Below are positions 23,401 to 35,023 of a stretch of DNA of 64,000 nt, in pieces. Each line of letters begins with the position of its first letter. Position 1 is the stretch's first letter. This DNA is from Symbiodinium natans. Lineage: Eukaryota > Sar > Dinophyceae > Suessiales > Symbiodiniaceae. The notes beneath the pieces are model-generated. The model saw only the letters and a list, made by a program, of their open reading frames with translations. It did not search any database and was not told the DNA's origin. Location: assembly GCA_905221605.1 (NCBI GenBank), contig CAJNDS010002110.1, positions 423,001 through 487,000 on the forward strand, read 5' to 3'. Both the position numbers and the translations under genes were made by a program.

Positions 23401-24296
23401 CCCTGAGTAACTAGAGTGTACAGAACGGTTCTATAACAAGGAAGCCAGAATAAGGGCCCAGACTTCGGATCCCTTCATCTTGGTTCAACCCTATACCCGA
23501 GTTGTAAACCCTAAACCCTGTTTGAGCCCTCAACCCTAAACCAGTACCAATAAGGGCACCCGTTTCGGAGTTGGCTACTTTATGAGGGAACCTAGAACCA
23601 CAACAAAGGGCAAAAGGGTACCACTGGGCCACCAAGAAAAACGCCCTAAACCCTAAACCCCAGAGCCCCTCCGCATCGCTGGGCACCCCCACTGCCGGCG
23701 CGCGCTGGCGCCGGACCCGGAGCTTGCCGTGCCTGGCACGACCCCGGATTTTTCTTTGGGGTTAGGGCTAGGGTTTAGGGTGTAGGGTTTAGGGTTTAGG
23801 GCTAAGGATTAGGGTGCTAGGTTTTTTTGTGTGTTTCGCTTAGGTTTGGGGTTGAGCTTGGGCCCTCAACCATAAACCCCTCAGGCATCTCAGTTTTTAG
23901 GGTTTAAGGTTTATAGGATTTCTAGGGTTTGTAGGGTTTAGCGTGTCATGACGTATACGGGGTTCATGGCCGCCCAGCTTGGCAACGGCGTTCGGGGTTC
24001 GAGCTACGAAAGTCGCAGAGCTTTGCGGCTTCTACAGCTTCATAAACTCGGGAACCTGAGGCGCAATAAACCTCAAGACTCAAACCCCGAAATCTGAACT
24101 CTGAAGCCTAAACCAGGCGCCGCCCCCTACTCAAACCCTACGAAACCCTAAACCCTAAACCCTAACCCTAAACCCTAAACCCTAAACCTTCAACCCTCAA
24201 CCCACAACCCACAACCCTAAACCCCAACTCTCGGCCGTGGCTGCGCGGGGGCGGCTCCTCGGGGGGCGCGTCGAAGCCGCGACTCATCATCTCAGG
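17330..24296 (-). CDS. Gene Q: paralogue of gene P, DPEDG/EYW domain and Pro/Ala linker (5 exons found)
   Basis: Exons: 24258-24296, 22105-22149, 20914-20963, 19761-19778, 17330-17435. Joined, they read PEMMSRGFDAPPE, ERRVDPEDGTARTYK, ELQAMYTHLYSPQEIQ, EYWSECR, then a P/A-rich linker. The domain aligns with gene P along its whole length (VDPEDG..RT..ELQ..Y...YS..EI.EYW..C). Phases agree at every junction. The first, fourth and fifth borders show shared direct repeats (GAGGAGC, CAGGCC). Donors are GA or GC except the last. The 3' part below 17.3 kb is not resolved; minus-strand islands at 9.9-16.9 kb could belong to it. Introns are 1.1-2.3 kb and contain elements A, I, J and an 18-bp minisatellite. 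Function unknown; tandem paralogues suggest local duplication. Confidence 0.64.
17704..18015 (+). repeat. 18-bp minisatellite GAAATGACCCTTAGCCAC (gene Q intron)
   Basis: About 17 units with small indels, next to a GGGGGGAGGGA block. Lies in the intron 17436-19760. Confidence 0.95.
18041..18167 (+). repeat. TTTAGGG array
   Basis: About 17 units with one TTTATAGGG variant, following the 18-bp minisatellite. Confidence 0.9.
19220..19341. mobile_element. Element B, subfamily 3 (TGGTAGCCCAGT ends)
   Basis: TGGTAGCCCAGTAGCC...GGTACCACTGGGCTACCA. A relative with a telomere-truncated 5' end is at 23540-23633. Confidence 0.72.
19761..19778 (-). CDS. Gene Q EYW micro-exon
   Basis: 18 nt giving (E)YWSEC plus two bases. 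Acceptor CTTGCACTTGCCCAG|G. Donor AG|GCCAGT and next acceptor CCAG|GCCGG share CAGGCC. Identified through homology to EYWEHC in gene P. It sits in a 500-bp stretch free of telomere-like repeats with several overlapping open frames. Confidence 0.5.
20098..20242. mobile_element. Element H, perfect 19-bp inverted ends
   Basis: CTAAGGGTAACTACATGGT...ACCATGTAGTTACCCTTAG. Diverged relatives at about 24625-24735, 29728-29850, 44512-44625, 62690-62745 and 63885-63985. Confidence 0.8.
20914..20963 (-). CDS. Gene Q ELQ..Y..LYS..EI exon
   Basis: 50 nt: ELQAMYTHLYSPQEIQ plus two bases. Acceptor AACCCAG|GAG. Matches ELQKHYAGQYSLAEIK of gene P exon 2. The donor GA|GCGTC (GC) was chosen because it gives EYW in frame with the next exon. 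Confidence 0.7.
21154..21262. mobile_element. Element A, copy 2 (in gene Q intron)
   Basis: Same palindrome, CCCAGAGAGCCC start. Flanking duplication not clear. Lies in the intron 20964-22104. Confidence 0.88.
22105..22149 (-). CDS. Gene Q DPEDG exon
   Basis: 45 nt, 15 codons: ERRVDPEDGTARTYK. Near-identical motif to gene P exon 1, with the intron at the matching place within one or two residues. Donor AAA|GCTGCT (GC). Confidence 0.7.
24258..24296 (-). CDS. Gene Q exon upstream of DPEDG motif
   Basis: 39 nt: PEMMSRGFDAPPE. Donor GAG|GAGCCG and next acceptor TTGAG|GAGCGG share GAGGAGC (7 bp), a GA-AG intron of 2108 bp. The frame remains open past the donor (EPPPRSHGRE), so the end is inferred from the shared repeat. 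Confidence 0.5.
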
Positions 24297-25604
24297 CTTG
24301 CAAGGCGGTTAGGGTTTAGGGTTTCGGGTTTAGGGTTTAGAGTTTAGGGCTTAGGGCTTAGGGTTTAGGGTTTCGGGTTTAGGGGTGGGGATTTGAGGTG
24401 TACTGCCTACTGGACAAGGGTTGCTAAGGGTTGGGATGCGCTGTGTGAATTAGGACATAGTTTAGGGCCAAAACACAGTTTGGGGGGTGTATTTTAGGAG
24501 TTAGTCTGTGATTCAGGGTTTGATCCGACCAAGTAGTAAGTAGTTCAGGGCTTCTTTTAGAAAGTGCTCCTTAGGCTTGGTCCAAACTGATTAAAGTTCG
24601 CAAAATCACTTGTATCTTAAGATACTTAGTATGGGCCCTGAAAAGAGGACCCTTATATACGCCTTACATACCCTATGCACATTCAGAACCATTTAAAGGA
24701 GGTAAGGCCATAATATGGGGCCCAGAGTCAGGGCTTCTGGGTCAAGTTATTCTGCTGGCTTCGAATCCAGGCTTTCCTTTAAGGCTTCCGAAGATCCAAA
24801 ACGCCTTGTAACTGCCTGACATAGGGTTTCGGGTTTAGGATTTAGGGTTATTCAGCTTGACGCAAGGGGGCACACAAGGCTCAAGGCTTCACTACCGTGG
24901 AGGCAGCAGGAAACCTCCCAGAGATGCCAATGGGATTACCGTGGGCTGGCTTCAGGGCTTCCGCTTGGTTTAGGGTTTAGGGTTTAGGCCCCGGTTTAAG
25001 GTTCAGGGCCTAGGGTTCAGGGTTTTGTGCTTGCTGCGCAAGAGCAGCAGCGCTGGTAGGGAGGGGAGGGCAGCGGGAGTTCACGCAAAAGCACTGAACC
25101 AAAGAAAAACAAACACCTAAACTACTCTTTGCTTAAGAACCACCACAAAAGCCCCACATGCCTAAAAGCGAATGGCGACTCCATTGGCTCTTGCGAATTT
25201 TCCTCAAGCTCATGCAAGTAAAGGCTGGGCCCTTCTGAGCGACCCCAGCTGTTCTCCAGGTTCGACTTTGGGACAACTCAGGTACGAAAGGAGTGTTAGG
25301 TATAGATAAGAATATGAACAGGCAACCGTGTACACAGACAAGTGTGTGCATACCGAAGGGGGGGGAGGGAGGGAGAGAGAGAGAGACAGGAGAACGACGG
25401 ACTATGTAGAGTAAGCCCTAAACCGTATACCCTAAAGCCCTATTACGTAGGGCTGTTGATTTTGGGGTTAAGAGGGGTGCTTGCGTGCAAATTGCACTCA
25501 ACTCCAGGAAAAAAAAAAACTCCCGAAGAACTACACGAAACCTCATTTTGCTCCTAAACCCTAAAAAACCCAAAACCCTAAAACCCCTATAAAGCCCCCC
25601 TGAA

Positions 25605-25682
25605 ATCTCTTGCTCCCCAAGGCGCTGTGAGGTCCCTCTCCGTGTCGAGCTGCGCGTAGCGGCCCTCCGCCAGGTCGTCCTC
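25605..25682 (-). CDS. Candidate exon upstream of gene Q
   Basis: CAACTCCAG|GAG, EDDLAEGRYAQLDTERDLTA then PWGAR. Strong protein character; the end is not defined. The plus-strand side is bounded by a 17-unit TTTAGGG array. Confidence 0.42.
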
Positions 25683-25710
25683 CTGGAGTTGAAACCCTCC
25701 CTTTTGCAGC

Positions 25711-25833
25711 AGGTAGGGTTTAGGGTTTAGGGTTTAGGGTTTAGGGTTTAGGGTTTAGGGTTTAGGGTTTAGGGTTTAGGGTTTAGGGTTTAGGGTTTAG
25801 GGTTTAGGGTTTAGGGTTTAGGGTTTAGGGTTT
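25711..25833 (+). repeat. TTTAGGG array
   Basis: About 17 perfect units. Confidence 0.94.
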
Positions 25834-27322
25834 GCACTTCGCCTGGATGTTAGGAATCCCAACCTCCTCGACTGTGTGCTCTCAGAGCAGACTAGCAAGG
25901 ACTTCACTTAAACCCTAAACCCTAAACCCTTTTGAGAATCGGTCTCTCTCAAGTGCCTCAAGCGCCTCCAAGTGGCAAGCCGCCCAACCCTAAACCCTAA
26001 ACCTTAACCCTAAACCCCTGTTCATGGGTTTCCGCACTACCCCCCCCCCCCCCCTCTATACTAGGTTCCCCCCTTAAATGACCTCAATTAGGCTTAATCA
26101 TCCTTAAATAGCCTGAATTATCAGGGAGAACCTAGGGGTGGTTTGTCTAGAGGGGGGTAGCAGGGGACCTGTGGACCCTATAAACCCTATAAACCCTCCA
26201 AACCCCTCTAAGCCCTCTAGCCTGACTTGCCATGCTGACTTGCTACGAGGACGTACATTTAGGGTACACTTTTTTTGGCACCCGCACAGCTGGACAAACC
26301 ACTCTGCAGGGTACACTTAGGGTGACAGGTTCAGGGCTTGGGGTTCACAGGGCACTAAACCCTACACATTTTTCTTGAGCCAGGAGCTGTGGATATGCCT
26401 GGAAGTGAGACTCTGTCGCTCATGACTCATTGCCCTTAACCCAAAGCCTGCGTACCTGAATGGGTATTTTGGGTAGATTAGACAAGAGTTTATGAGCTAC
26501 TCTTCAGTATTCCGTACTGCCTGCAGAGGAAGGCTTACCAGGCTTTCTATGCGATTATCTTACAAGTTCTGCACCGGGAATTTAAAAAAAACTCGGGACC
26601 TCTGCATCCCGCCCTGAACAACCCCTAAACCCTAAACCCTTGCCAGCAACTGTCCTGTATAACCCGTCAAGAGAGTGAGTTCCCGGCTTCCCTTTTGAGA
26701 ACTGATAAGGTTAGGGTTTAGGGTTGGCAAACTCTGCAACGGTTTTTTTTTCACACTAAACCCTAAGACCCTTTCCCCCAAGCCAGAGAGGACTCTGCGA
26801 GGGGTTGAGGTTGAGGGTGACCCTTTTTTTCTTTTTGCTTGGGGTGGGGCGGGGGGGGGGGGGGGGTGTCCAATAAGAAGAGTTAGGGGCTTGGGGGTAT
26901 ATTTGGGTACGCCTATTTGGGGAAATGCCCATCTCATACTAGGCTGTTCAGTAAGCCCTGAACAAACCGTTTTCTTCGAATACATTTTTAGTCGAATTCT
27001 AGCGTCATAGGAGTGCAGAAGCCCCAAAAGCAACAACCAAAATGCAAACTCACCTGGCATATGCAAGAAGTGTCAGGGTTTAGCATGTAACGCCTACCCT
27101 AAACCCTAAGAGACTTTGCCTTGGACCCCTGAAATTGTACCCTTGGGTTTGGGGACCCTCTCTCCAGGCTCCCAAGGGTAATATAAGGGCCATGTTCGGC
27201 GTATATTAAGGGAAACCTTTAGGGGTACAGCCTTAGTCGGGGTTACGATTTCTTAATTGTTGAAAAAGAACAAAGAAGACCTGTACCCTAAACCCTAAGC
27301 CCTAAACCCTAAACCCTAAGCC

Positions 27323-27397
27323 CTAGGCGCTTGCCTCGACATCCTCCTCTTCTTCACCAGCGCCCGCATCATGAGGCTCCTCTTCGCCAGGGCCTTT
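27323..27397 (-). CDS. Gene P last exon: acidic C-terminus and stop
   Basis: Reads KGPGEEEPHDAGAGEEEDVE then ASA and TAG. Acceptor TTTCCGCAG|AAA. The upstream intron, 27398-29018, holds the two large minisatellites. The plus strand is also open here (CLDILLFFTSARIM...) with a donor-like TCT|GTGAGT, but the acidic tail fits the upstream exons. Confidence 0.66.
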   Translation of the reverse strand, partial: KGPGEEEPHDAGAGEEEEDVEASA

Positions 27398-30079
27398 CTG
27401 CGGAAAGCGTGGGCGAGATCTGTGAGTTTTTTTTTTTTTTTTTTTTTTTTGGGGGGGGGGGTTAGGGTTCAGGGTTTAGGGTTTAGGGTTTAGGGTTTAG
27501 GGTTTAGGGTTTTTAGGGTTTTTGGAGGTTTTTGGAGGTTTTTTAGGGTTTTTAGGGTGCTTAGGGTTTTTCGGGTTTTTAGGGTTTATAGGGTTTTTAG
27601 AGTTTTAGGGTTTTTTTAGGGTTTATGGGGTTTATGGGGTTTATGGGGTTTATAGGGTTTGTAAGGTAGAGGGTATAGGGTTTTGGGGCTTATAGGGTGT
27701 TTTAACATCCATGAGAGGATTGCGGGGCTGTTAAGGTAGCGTTCTCTGCAATATCCGTAGAGCTGCTAAGCCCCTGCCTTCCCCACAAGAATCTATAACT
27801 CTCCAAAGCCAAAAAACCTATAGAGGCTCACCCTAAACCCTAACCCTAAACCCTAGACCCTAAACCCTCTCTACCATATATATTTAAACATTAATGGAAT
27901 TTCAGAACAAGGCCGCTTTATTTTCAGAATAATGCCGCTTTATTTTCGGAATAAGGCCGCTTTATTTTCAGAATAAGGCCGCTTTAATTTCGGAATAGCG
28001 TCAAAATCAGGCTAAAGGCTAATTGAACTTCAGAATAAGGCCGCTTGATTTTCGGAATAAGGCCGCTTTATTTCCGGAATAAGGCCGCTTTATTTTCAGA
28101 ATAAGGCCGCTTTAATTTCGGAATAAGGCCGCTTTATTTTCGGAATAAGGCCGCTTTATTTTCGGAATAAGGCCGCTTTATTTTCGGAATAAGGCCGCTT
28201 CATTTTCGGAATAAGGCCGCTTTATTTTCAGAATAAGGCCGCTTTACTTTCAGAATAAGGCCGCTTCATTTTCAGAATAAGGCCGCTTGATTTTCAGAAT
28301 AAGGCCGCTTTATTTTCAGAATAAGGCCGCTTTATTTTCAGAATAAGGCCGTTTTTTGCTTTCTTTGGGGTTTAGGGCCTACTCTGGGCTGGCTTTAGGG
28401 TTTAGGGCCTACTCTGGGCTGGCTTGAGGGTTTAGGGCTTTAGCGTTTAGGGCCTACTCTGGGCTGGCTTTAGGGTTTAGGGCCTACTCTGGGCTGGCTT
28501 TAGCGTTTAGGGCCTACTCTGGGCTGGCTTTAGCGTTTAGGGCCTACTCTGGGCTGGCTTTAGCGTTTAGGGCTGGCTTTAGCGTTTAGGACCTACTCTG
28601 GGCTGGCTTTAGCGTTTAGGGCCTACTCTGGGCTGGCTTTAGCGTTTAGGGCCTACTCTGGGCTGGCTTTAGCGTTTAGGGCCTACTCTGGGCTGGCTTT
28701 AGCGTTTAGGGCCTACTCTGGGCTGGCTTTAGGGTTTAAGACCTACTCTGGGCTTGCGAGGGTTTAGGGCCTACTCTGGGCTGGTTTTAAGCTGATGAGC
28801 AACACTCGAGGCTGTAGCCATTTATTTTATGATTTGAGTAAACTTTTTTCTCAATGTAATGGGATTCTCTGGGTGGGTGGGTGTTATATCACACCTGTAA
28901 ACAAGCTTGACCATAAAACTGCTCGACCCGGCGTGCTGAACCCTAAACCCTAAACCCTAAACCCTAATCCCTAAACCCTAAACCCCGGGCCTGTCCCTAA
29001 AGGCATCTGCTCGGCCACCTTTGCTGCGGCCTCCGCGTTGTCCTTGCACCAGAGGCATGCCCAGGCATGCCCAGAAACCGTTGGGTTTAGGGTTTAGGGT
29101 TTAGGGTTTAGGGTTTAGGGTTAGGGTGTAGGGTTTTAGGGGTTTCCGAACTTAGGGGTACCTTATTGGGGTCCTTCGTAAACTCCCAAACAAAGGATGA
29201 GGGTTTAGGGTATAGGGTTGAGGGCACCGGGTTCAGGTTTTGCGGCTTGGGGGTTAGGGGTTAGGGTTTGGGGCCCTAAAGCCCTAAGACCCGCAATCCC
29301 TGAAACACCAACTCTTCCTTCCCTCTGCAGCACCCTAAACCCTATTGTAAACCCTAAACCCTAAACCCTAAACCCTAAACCCTAAACCCTAGACCCTAAA
29401 CCCTAAACCCTAAACCCTAAACTGTCTTGACGTCTCCCTGCAGCTGCGCGGCCAACCTTTTCTTCTCAAGAGGTCGCAGGTTGAGGTCCTCCACACCCAA
29501 CTGCTACGTTCCCTTGAAAACCCGTCCTTGTTCAGCTGGCCCTAGACCCTAAACCCTAAACCCTAAACCCTAAACCGAGCTACGTAGGTCGATAAGGGAG
29601 CCTTGCTCCAACAAGGAAATAAGGGCTCCCTGCTCTCTTCGGATACGGCCCATGTTCTTGGATCACCCCTTATGAGTCTTAGGGTAGCCTAAACCCTAAA
29701 CCCTAAACCCTAAACCCGAAACCCTAAACCCTCAGTATGGGCCCTTACAAGGAGAACCCCTTATATATCCCTTACATACCCGCTGCAAGGACCCATACTT
29801 CGGAACCCTTCAAGGAGGCAAGGGACCATTTAAGGGCCCCCCCATATAACTATCCTTAGAAGAAACCACGTGACACAAGGGGGCCAGTTATTAGAAACCA
29901 GGGCCCAGGGATGTTTCAGGGGGCCGCACGGGGGGTGTGTCAGGCTTCTACACCGGTAGCCCAAACCCGACACTCGTCCAGGGCGAGTTCCTTCGCCTTC
30001 GACCCCTTGAAGCAATCTGAATCTATCTCTTTCTCTCTCTTTCTCTCCTTATCCCCTTCTCTCCCTCGCTCCTTCTCCG

Positions 30080-30111
<32 letters not shown>

Positions 30112-33100
30112 CTTCTCTCAGTCTCTCTCTCTCTCTCTCGCTCGCTCTCTCTCTCAGCAAATGCAATGGGCGCCACTGGGCTACAAAGAAGGAAGGGTCT
30201 TCGTGGAATGTGCAGCATCGGCACGGCAAATAAGGGCTTGAATAATCCCAAATAAGGCTTCAGAAGCCTGAATGCGGGCACATAGTCCTCTTACACACCC
30301 CCCCCACCCTTCCTGGGGTTTAGGGTTTAGGGCTTCCACCCCCTTGGTTCCTTCTGCTACTATTTGCTTAAGAACCCCAAAAAAAGAAGACAAAGTCTTC
30401 CTCGTAAGGCCAATATCGGGATTGTGACTTTCGTTTTCGGGGGCTTTTGAGCCCCAAACCCTAAATCCCCTAAACCAAAAACCGTAAACCCTTAACAACA
30501 CCTGAAACCCTAAACCTAAGCCCCTAAACCTAAACCCAAAACCCAAAGCCCCTACGTTAAGCATGAGGTTATAGGCTCGGAAAAGCCCAAACATGCGCAG
30601 GAATTCTGCCAAAGCCTTGGCGAGGTCGTCTTTGAACTCGACCAGCTCCTTCCCAGAGGAAAAAAACCACCAAACCCTAAACCCTAAACCCCAAAACCCT
30701 AAGCCCTAGCCCTAAACCCCAAACCCCAAACCCCAAACTCCAAACCCTACACTGCCCTAAATCCTGTACTCGGCAGTGGAAGTTTCAGGTGTTGGGAAAC
30801 ACCTGGCGCGGCACTTTGGTTTTCCCCTTCGGGTCCCTGTACCCGTAAAAACCTTTGGCCCTAACTCTGCCAAAAACATGGTTCAGGGTATAGAGTTCAG
30901 GGTTTAGGGCTTAGGGCTAAACAGAGTTTAGGGTCGCAAGGTTTAGGGTTCAGGGTACCAGACCCAAGCGCAAGCTGGGAATGAAAACGGGTACCCTTTT
31001 TTGGCTTCAAGGGGCTTCTAACGGAACCGAATAACTTAGTTGCTGAGTTCAGAAGCCCCCCAAAAGTGTACACTTTCAGTTCTGCAGGGGATTATCGTAT
31101 CCCAAAAAGTGTAAAGTGTACTCACTCAGCTACTAAGATAAGCCCTGAAAACAAGGGAATAAGGTTTAAGTTTTAGGGTTTAGAGGTTAAGGTTTAGGGC
31201 TTGGGCACTTAGAATCCCTACAAACCCTAAACCCTAAACCCTTTTTCCAGGTACGAGACTCCTCCAGGCTCACCGCGCCCTGCTCGTCCGCCCACTTCTC
31301 GGCGGCGGCAAAGTATGCCTCCAACCTAGTGAGAGTTTTGGGTTTAGTGTTTAGGGTTTAGGTTAAGGGTTGAGGGTTTAGGTTAAGGGTTAAGGGTTAA
31401 GGGTTGAGGGTTTAGGGTTTAGGGTTTAGGGTTTGGGCTTGGGGGGGGGGGGGTGGCCAAACACCCTCAACAGCCCCTAAACCCTAAACCCTCAACCCTG
31501 AACCCCAAACCTTCAACCCCAAACCCTTTAACCTGCTCCGCCGGAATGCTGCCGCAACCTAAACCCCCCAACCCCCAGCCCAAAAAGCCTAAACCCTGAC
31601 GCCCTATCCCCAGCCCCTAAATCGCCTCAAACCAACCCCATCCAATGGAGCTGAGCAGCAACCCTAAACCCTACAAACGCAAATTAATCCCTAACCCTAA
31701 ACCCTGAAACCCTAAATCCGAAAACCCTAAACCCCAAAACCTAAACCCTAAACCCGAACCCCCGCCCAACAAAAAAAAAAACCTGAGGACGCAGCTTCAG
31801 CTCAGAGAGGAAAGCCCACAGACCGGGGATGGATTCCTGTGAGGGGATTGCTGCTTGAGGCTTAGGGTTTAGGGTTTAGGGTTTAGGGTTTTGGGTTTTT
31901 GGGGTTTAGGGTTAGGGAGGCTGTCTGGGATTCAGGGATTTGGGGAGTAATTGTAGGGTTTGCAGGGTTTGTGGGTTTGTAGGGTTTGTAGGGTTTGTGG
32001 GGTTTGCAGGGTTTGTGGGGTTTATAGGGTTTGCAGGGTTTAAAGGAAAAAACACAAAAGAAACGCTAAACATCCTAAAAAGCCTGAAAAGCCTAAAGCC
32101 GCCAAAAGCCCGCAAAAACCCTAAAACACCCTAAAACCCCTAAATAAACCCCTTAAAACCCTGAACATCCTCAAGAAACCCTGAAAACCCTCTGAACGCT
32201 AGACCCTAAACCCCAAAACCCTAACAGACCTTGGCAGGCTTGCGCGGCGCCAGCGAGGGCGCCGGCGAGGGCGCCGGCGCCGGTGCCTCTCGGCACCAAA
32301 AAAAGGCTTTGGGGTTTAAATGGCAAGGTTCGGGTTTAGGGTTTAGGGTTCAGGGTTCAGGGTTTAGGGTTAGGGTTTAGGGTCTAGGGTCTATAGGGTC
32401 TAGGGTCTAGGATTTAGGGTTTAGGGTTTAGGATTCGAAGGGGTTAGGGTTTAGGGTTTAGGGTTCGGGGTTCAGGCTTTGCTGTAAATATGGCGCAGAT
32501 GCTGCGAAGGTCAGGATGCAGAGTAGGCCCGAAATCCTCGCTAGGTGCGAAGAGCTTATATGGCCCGACGGCGGCAATTCTTTGAGCAGACGCCATCTAA
32601 GGTGACAACGCCAGCCTCACGTATCTAATTTTCTAGACTGGACAGTAACTTAGGAATAAAACGGCTGCCCTTGTTGGTGTTGAGGGGATTAGAAGGGAAC
32701 CCCAACCCTAAAAAAAAAGGAAATAAGGGCCTACTCCCGGTCCTAGATTTCCCGTTAGGGTTTAGGCATAAACGCATTTGTTTGCAGGGCTTTTCCGGAC
32801 TGACGAAGTCTAAAATGGGTTTTTGGTTTAGGGTTTCGGGTTTGGGTGCGGTCGGGGGAATTCAGGGGTCTCAGGGGGATGTCCCAGGACAGTTTTAAGA
32901 GTGAGAAAACGACCTAACCCAACTTACAAAAATCGAGGTCAAGGGGCTTCAGGTAAGGAGTTTGGGGCTGGGGGCTCTTGGGAGTTTAGGGTTGGGTTCA
33001 GAGTTAGGGTTCTAGGGTCGTTTGGGGGTGAGTTCCGGCTTGGGGCTTAAGGTCTGCGGGTTCGGGGTTCAGGGTCTGGATCCTGTGTCGAAGCAGCGGA

Positions 33101-34976
33101 TGCGGTGTAGAAACCCTAAACTAAACTTTGCAAAAGGAAAAAGGCACCCAAGGTTGGCAGACACCGGGGTCCCACCCCTCCCCCCTTCCCCCCCCTTCCC
33201 CCCCAAAGAAAAAAAAGCCCCTGTCTGCACTGATCCCTAAATTTCTACCGCTCTCTCAACATTGGCGGGGGGGGGAGGGCTTTTCGCTCACTCCTTCACT
33301 CATGTCCTCACACTCTGACTCCCTGGAAGGGCATGTATACAGGGGGGTGTGTGGGTGGGGTGGGGGGGGTTGGGGGGGGGTCGGGAGGGAGGGGGGGATG
33401 GCCCCCAACACCCCCCCCACCCCCACCACCACCCAAACCAAACCCAACTTTTCTGGGTTGGGTTTGCTTGAAATACAACCCTCCACCCCCCCCCACCCCC
33501 CTAAACCTCTAAACCCCAACCCCAACCCAAAGGAAGGCGCGCAACGGAGGGGAAGGGCCTTTGCCGAAACCAAGCCCGAGCCCCAAAGACCCCCTCACCA
33601 AGGCCTTTTCGCCCCACCCACGGGCCCCCATCGGGCCAAAGGCGCCAACGAGGCGGGCCAAAGGAACCTGTCGGGAATCATCGGAATCCGTCAGCAACCT
33701 GTCGGGACCTGCCCGACAGGTTCCCGACAGCTCCCGACAAGTCCCCGACAGGTCCCCGACGGGTCCCCGACGGGTCCCGCTTGGGTTGGAGGAGAGGGGG
33801 GGGGAGGGGGGGGGGCTTGGCCCTAAACCCTAGCCCTTTTGCAACTGGCTTGCAAAGTCACGCCAGGAACCCACCCCTGATGTCGCTCAAGTCGCTGCAC
33901 TGGTGACAGATCCGAGAGAAGCCAGGAGTAGCAACTCGCAGACGCGCGCACTGTACTCATGACAGTGCATGCAAACGCTGGGCACTTCTTCAGAAATCTG
34001 GGAATAGAGCGTGAGGAATTGGAATTGGCGAAATATGTTCTCATGAATACTTTCTAATGCCCTAAACCCTAAACCCTAAACCCTATAACCCTAAACCCTA
34101 TAACCCTAAACCCTCCGAACCCTAAACCCTGTTCCAGCCTTTGCTGCTGGCTTGGGAGCGGCTGGCTTGGGAGCGGCTGGCTTGGGCGCTGGGGCTTGGG
34201 CCACGGGCGCCTTGGGTTGGCTTTTGGGGTTTTGGGGGTTTAGGAGGTTTAGGGGCTTTAGGGGGTTTGGGGGGTTTAGGGTGTTTAGGGGGTTTAGGGG
34301 GTTCAGGGGGTTTAGGGCTTTAGGGTTTACGGTTTAGGGGTTTAGAGTTTCGGGTTTTGGGGGTTAGGGCTTCTTGTGGTGAGTTTGGGGTTTAGGGGTG
34401 GGGGTTTCGAGGTTTTGGGTTCTGGGATTTTCGTTTCAAAGGGGGTGATAAGGCTTTCTCTGGGATGGGGCTCTGGGTATGGATGGGCACGCTGCGCACG
34501 CTAAACCCAAACAGCCCTGAAACCATGAGCTGCTCGACCTTGCTGCGCCTGCTCCTTCTTGAGCTAGACCCAAGAGGAACTCAGGAATAAAAAGAGGGTG
34601 CCGTTTGGGACTTTTTGGGGCTTTCAAAGGGAACCTAAGCCCCAAAACGACGGGAATCAGGGCCTACTCCTTGGGGTTTCGGGTTTAGAAAATACGGGGG
34701 TTTAAGGGTGTATCGGGCACAGGTGTCGTGAGCCCCGTCGCCTCCAAGACCTGAGGCCTTGGGCGGGAGAATTTCGCTTGGATGCCAAACCTAGCCCGGA
34801 CCTCCCTCCAGGGCCTTCTCCGCCACTACCACCATCATGGATTCAGGGCCAAAGGTAAATCATCAGTTCTGGACCACTCTTCATTGACCTAGAGGCCTGA
34901 CCGAATGCAAGCGCTAAAGCCTGATTTGTCTGAACCTCTAAACCCTAACCCTAAATCCTCCCTGCATCTCTCTCTC

Positions 34977-35023
<47 letters not shown>

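Noticed and set aside
27898-28351. CRISPR-like array
   Set aside because: Units are contiguous tandem copies without unique spacers, and the DNA is eukaryotic.
29911-30281. LSLSLS and ERERERE frames
   Set aside because: Translations of the (CT)n tract; only the island after CTCTCAG at 30157-30253 could be coding, and it sits inside a gene P intron.
33128-33826. 232-codon plus-strand frame, the longest in the window
   Set aside because: Composition is dominated by C/G runs (poly-Pro, poly-Gly) and it lies in a gene P intron; no natural protein character.
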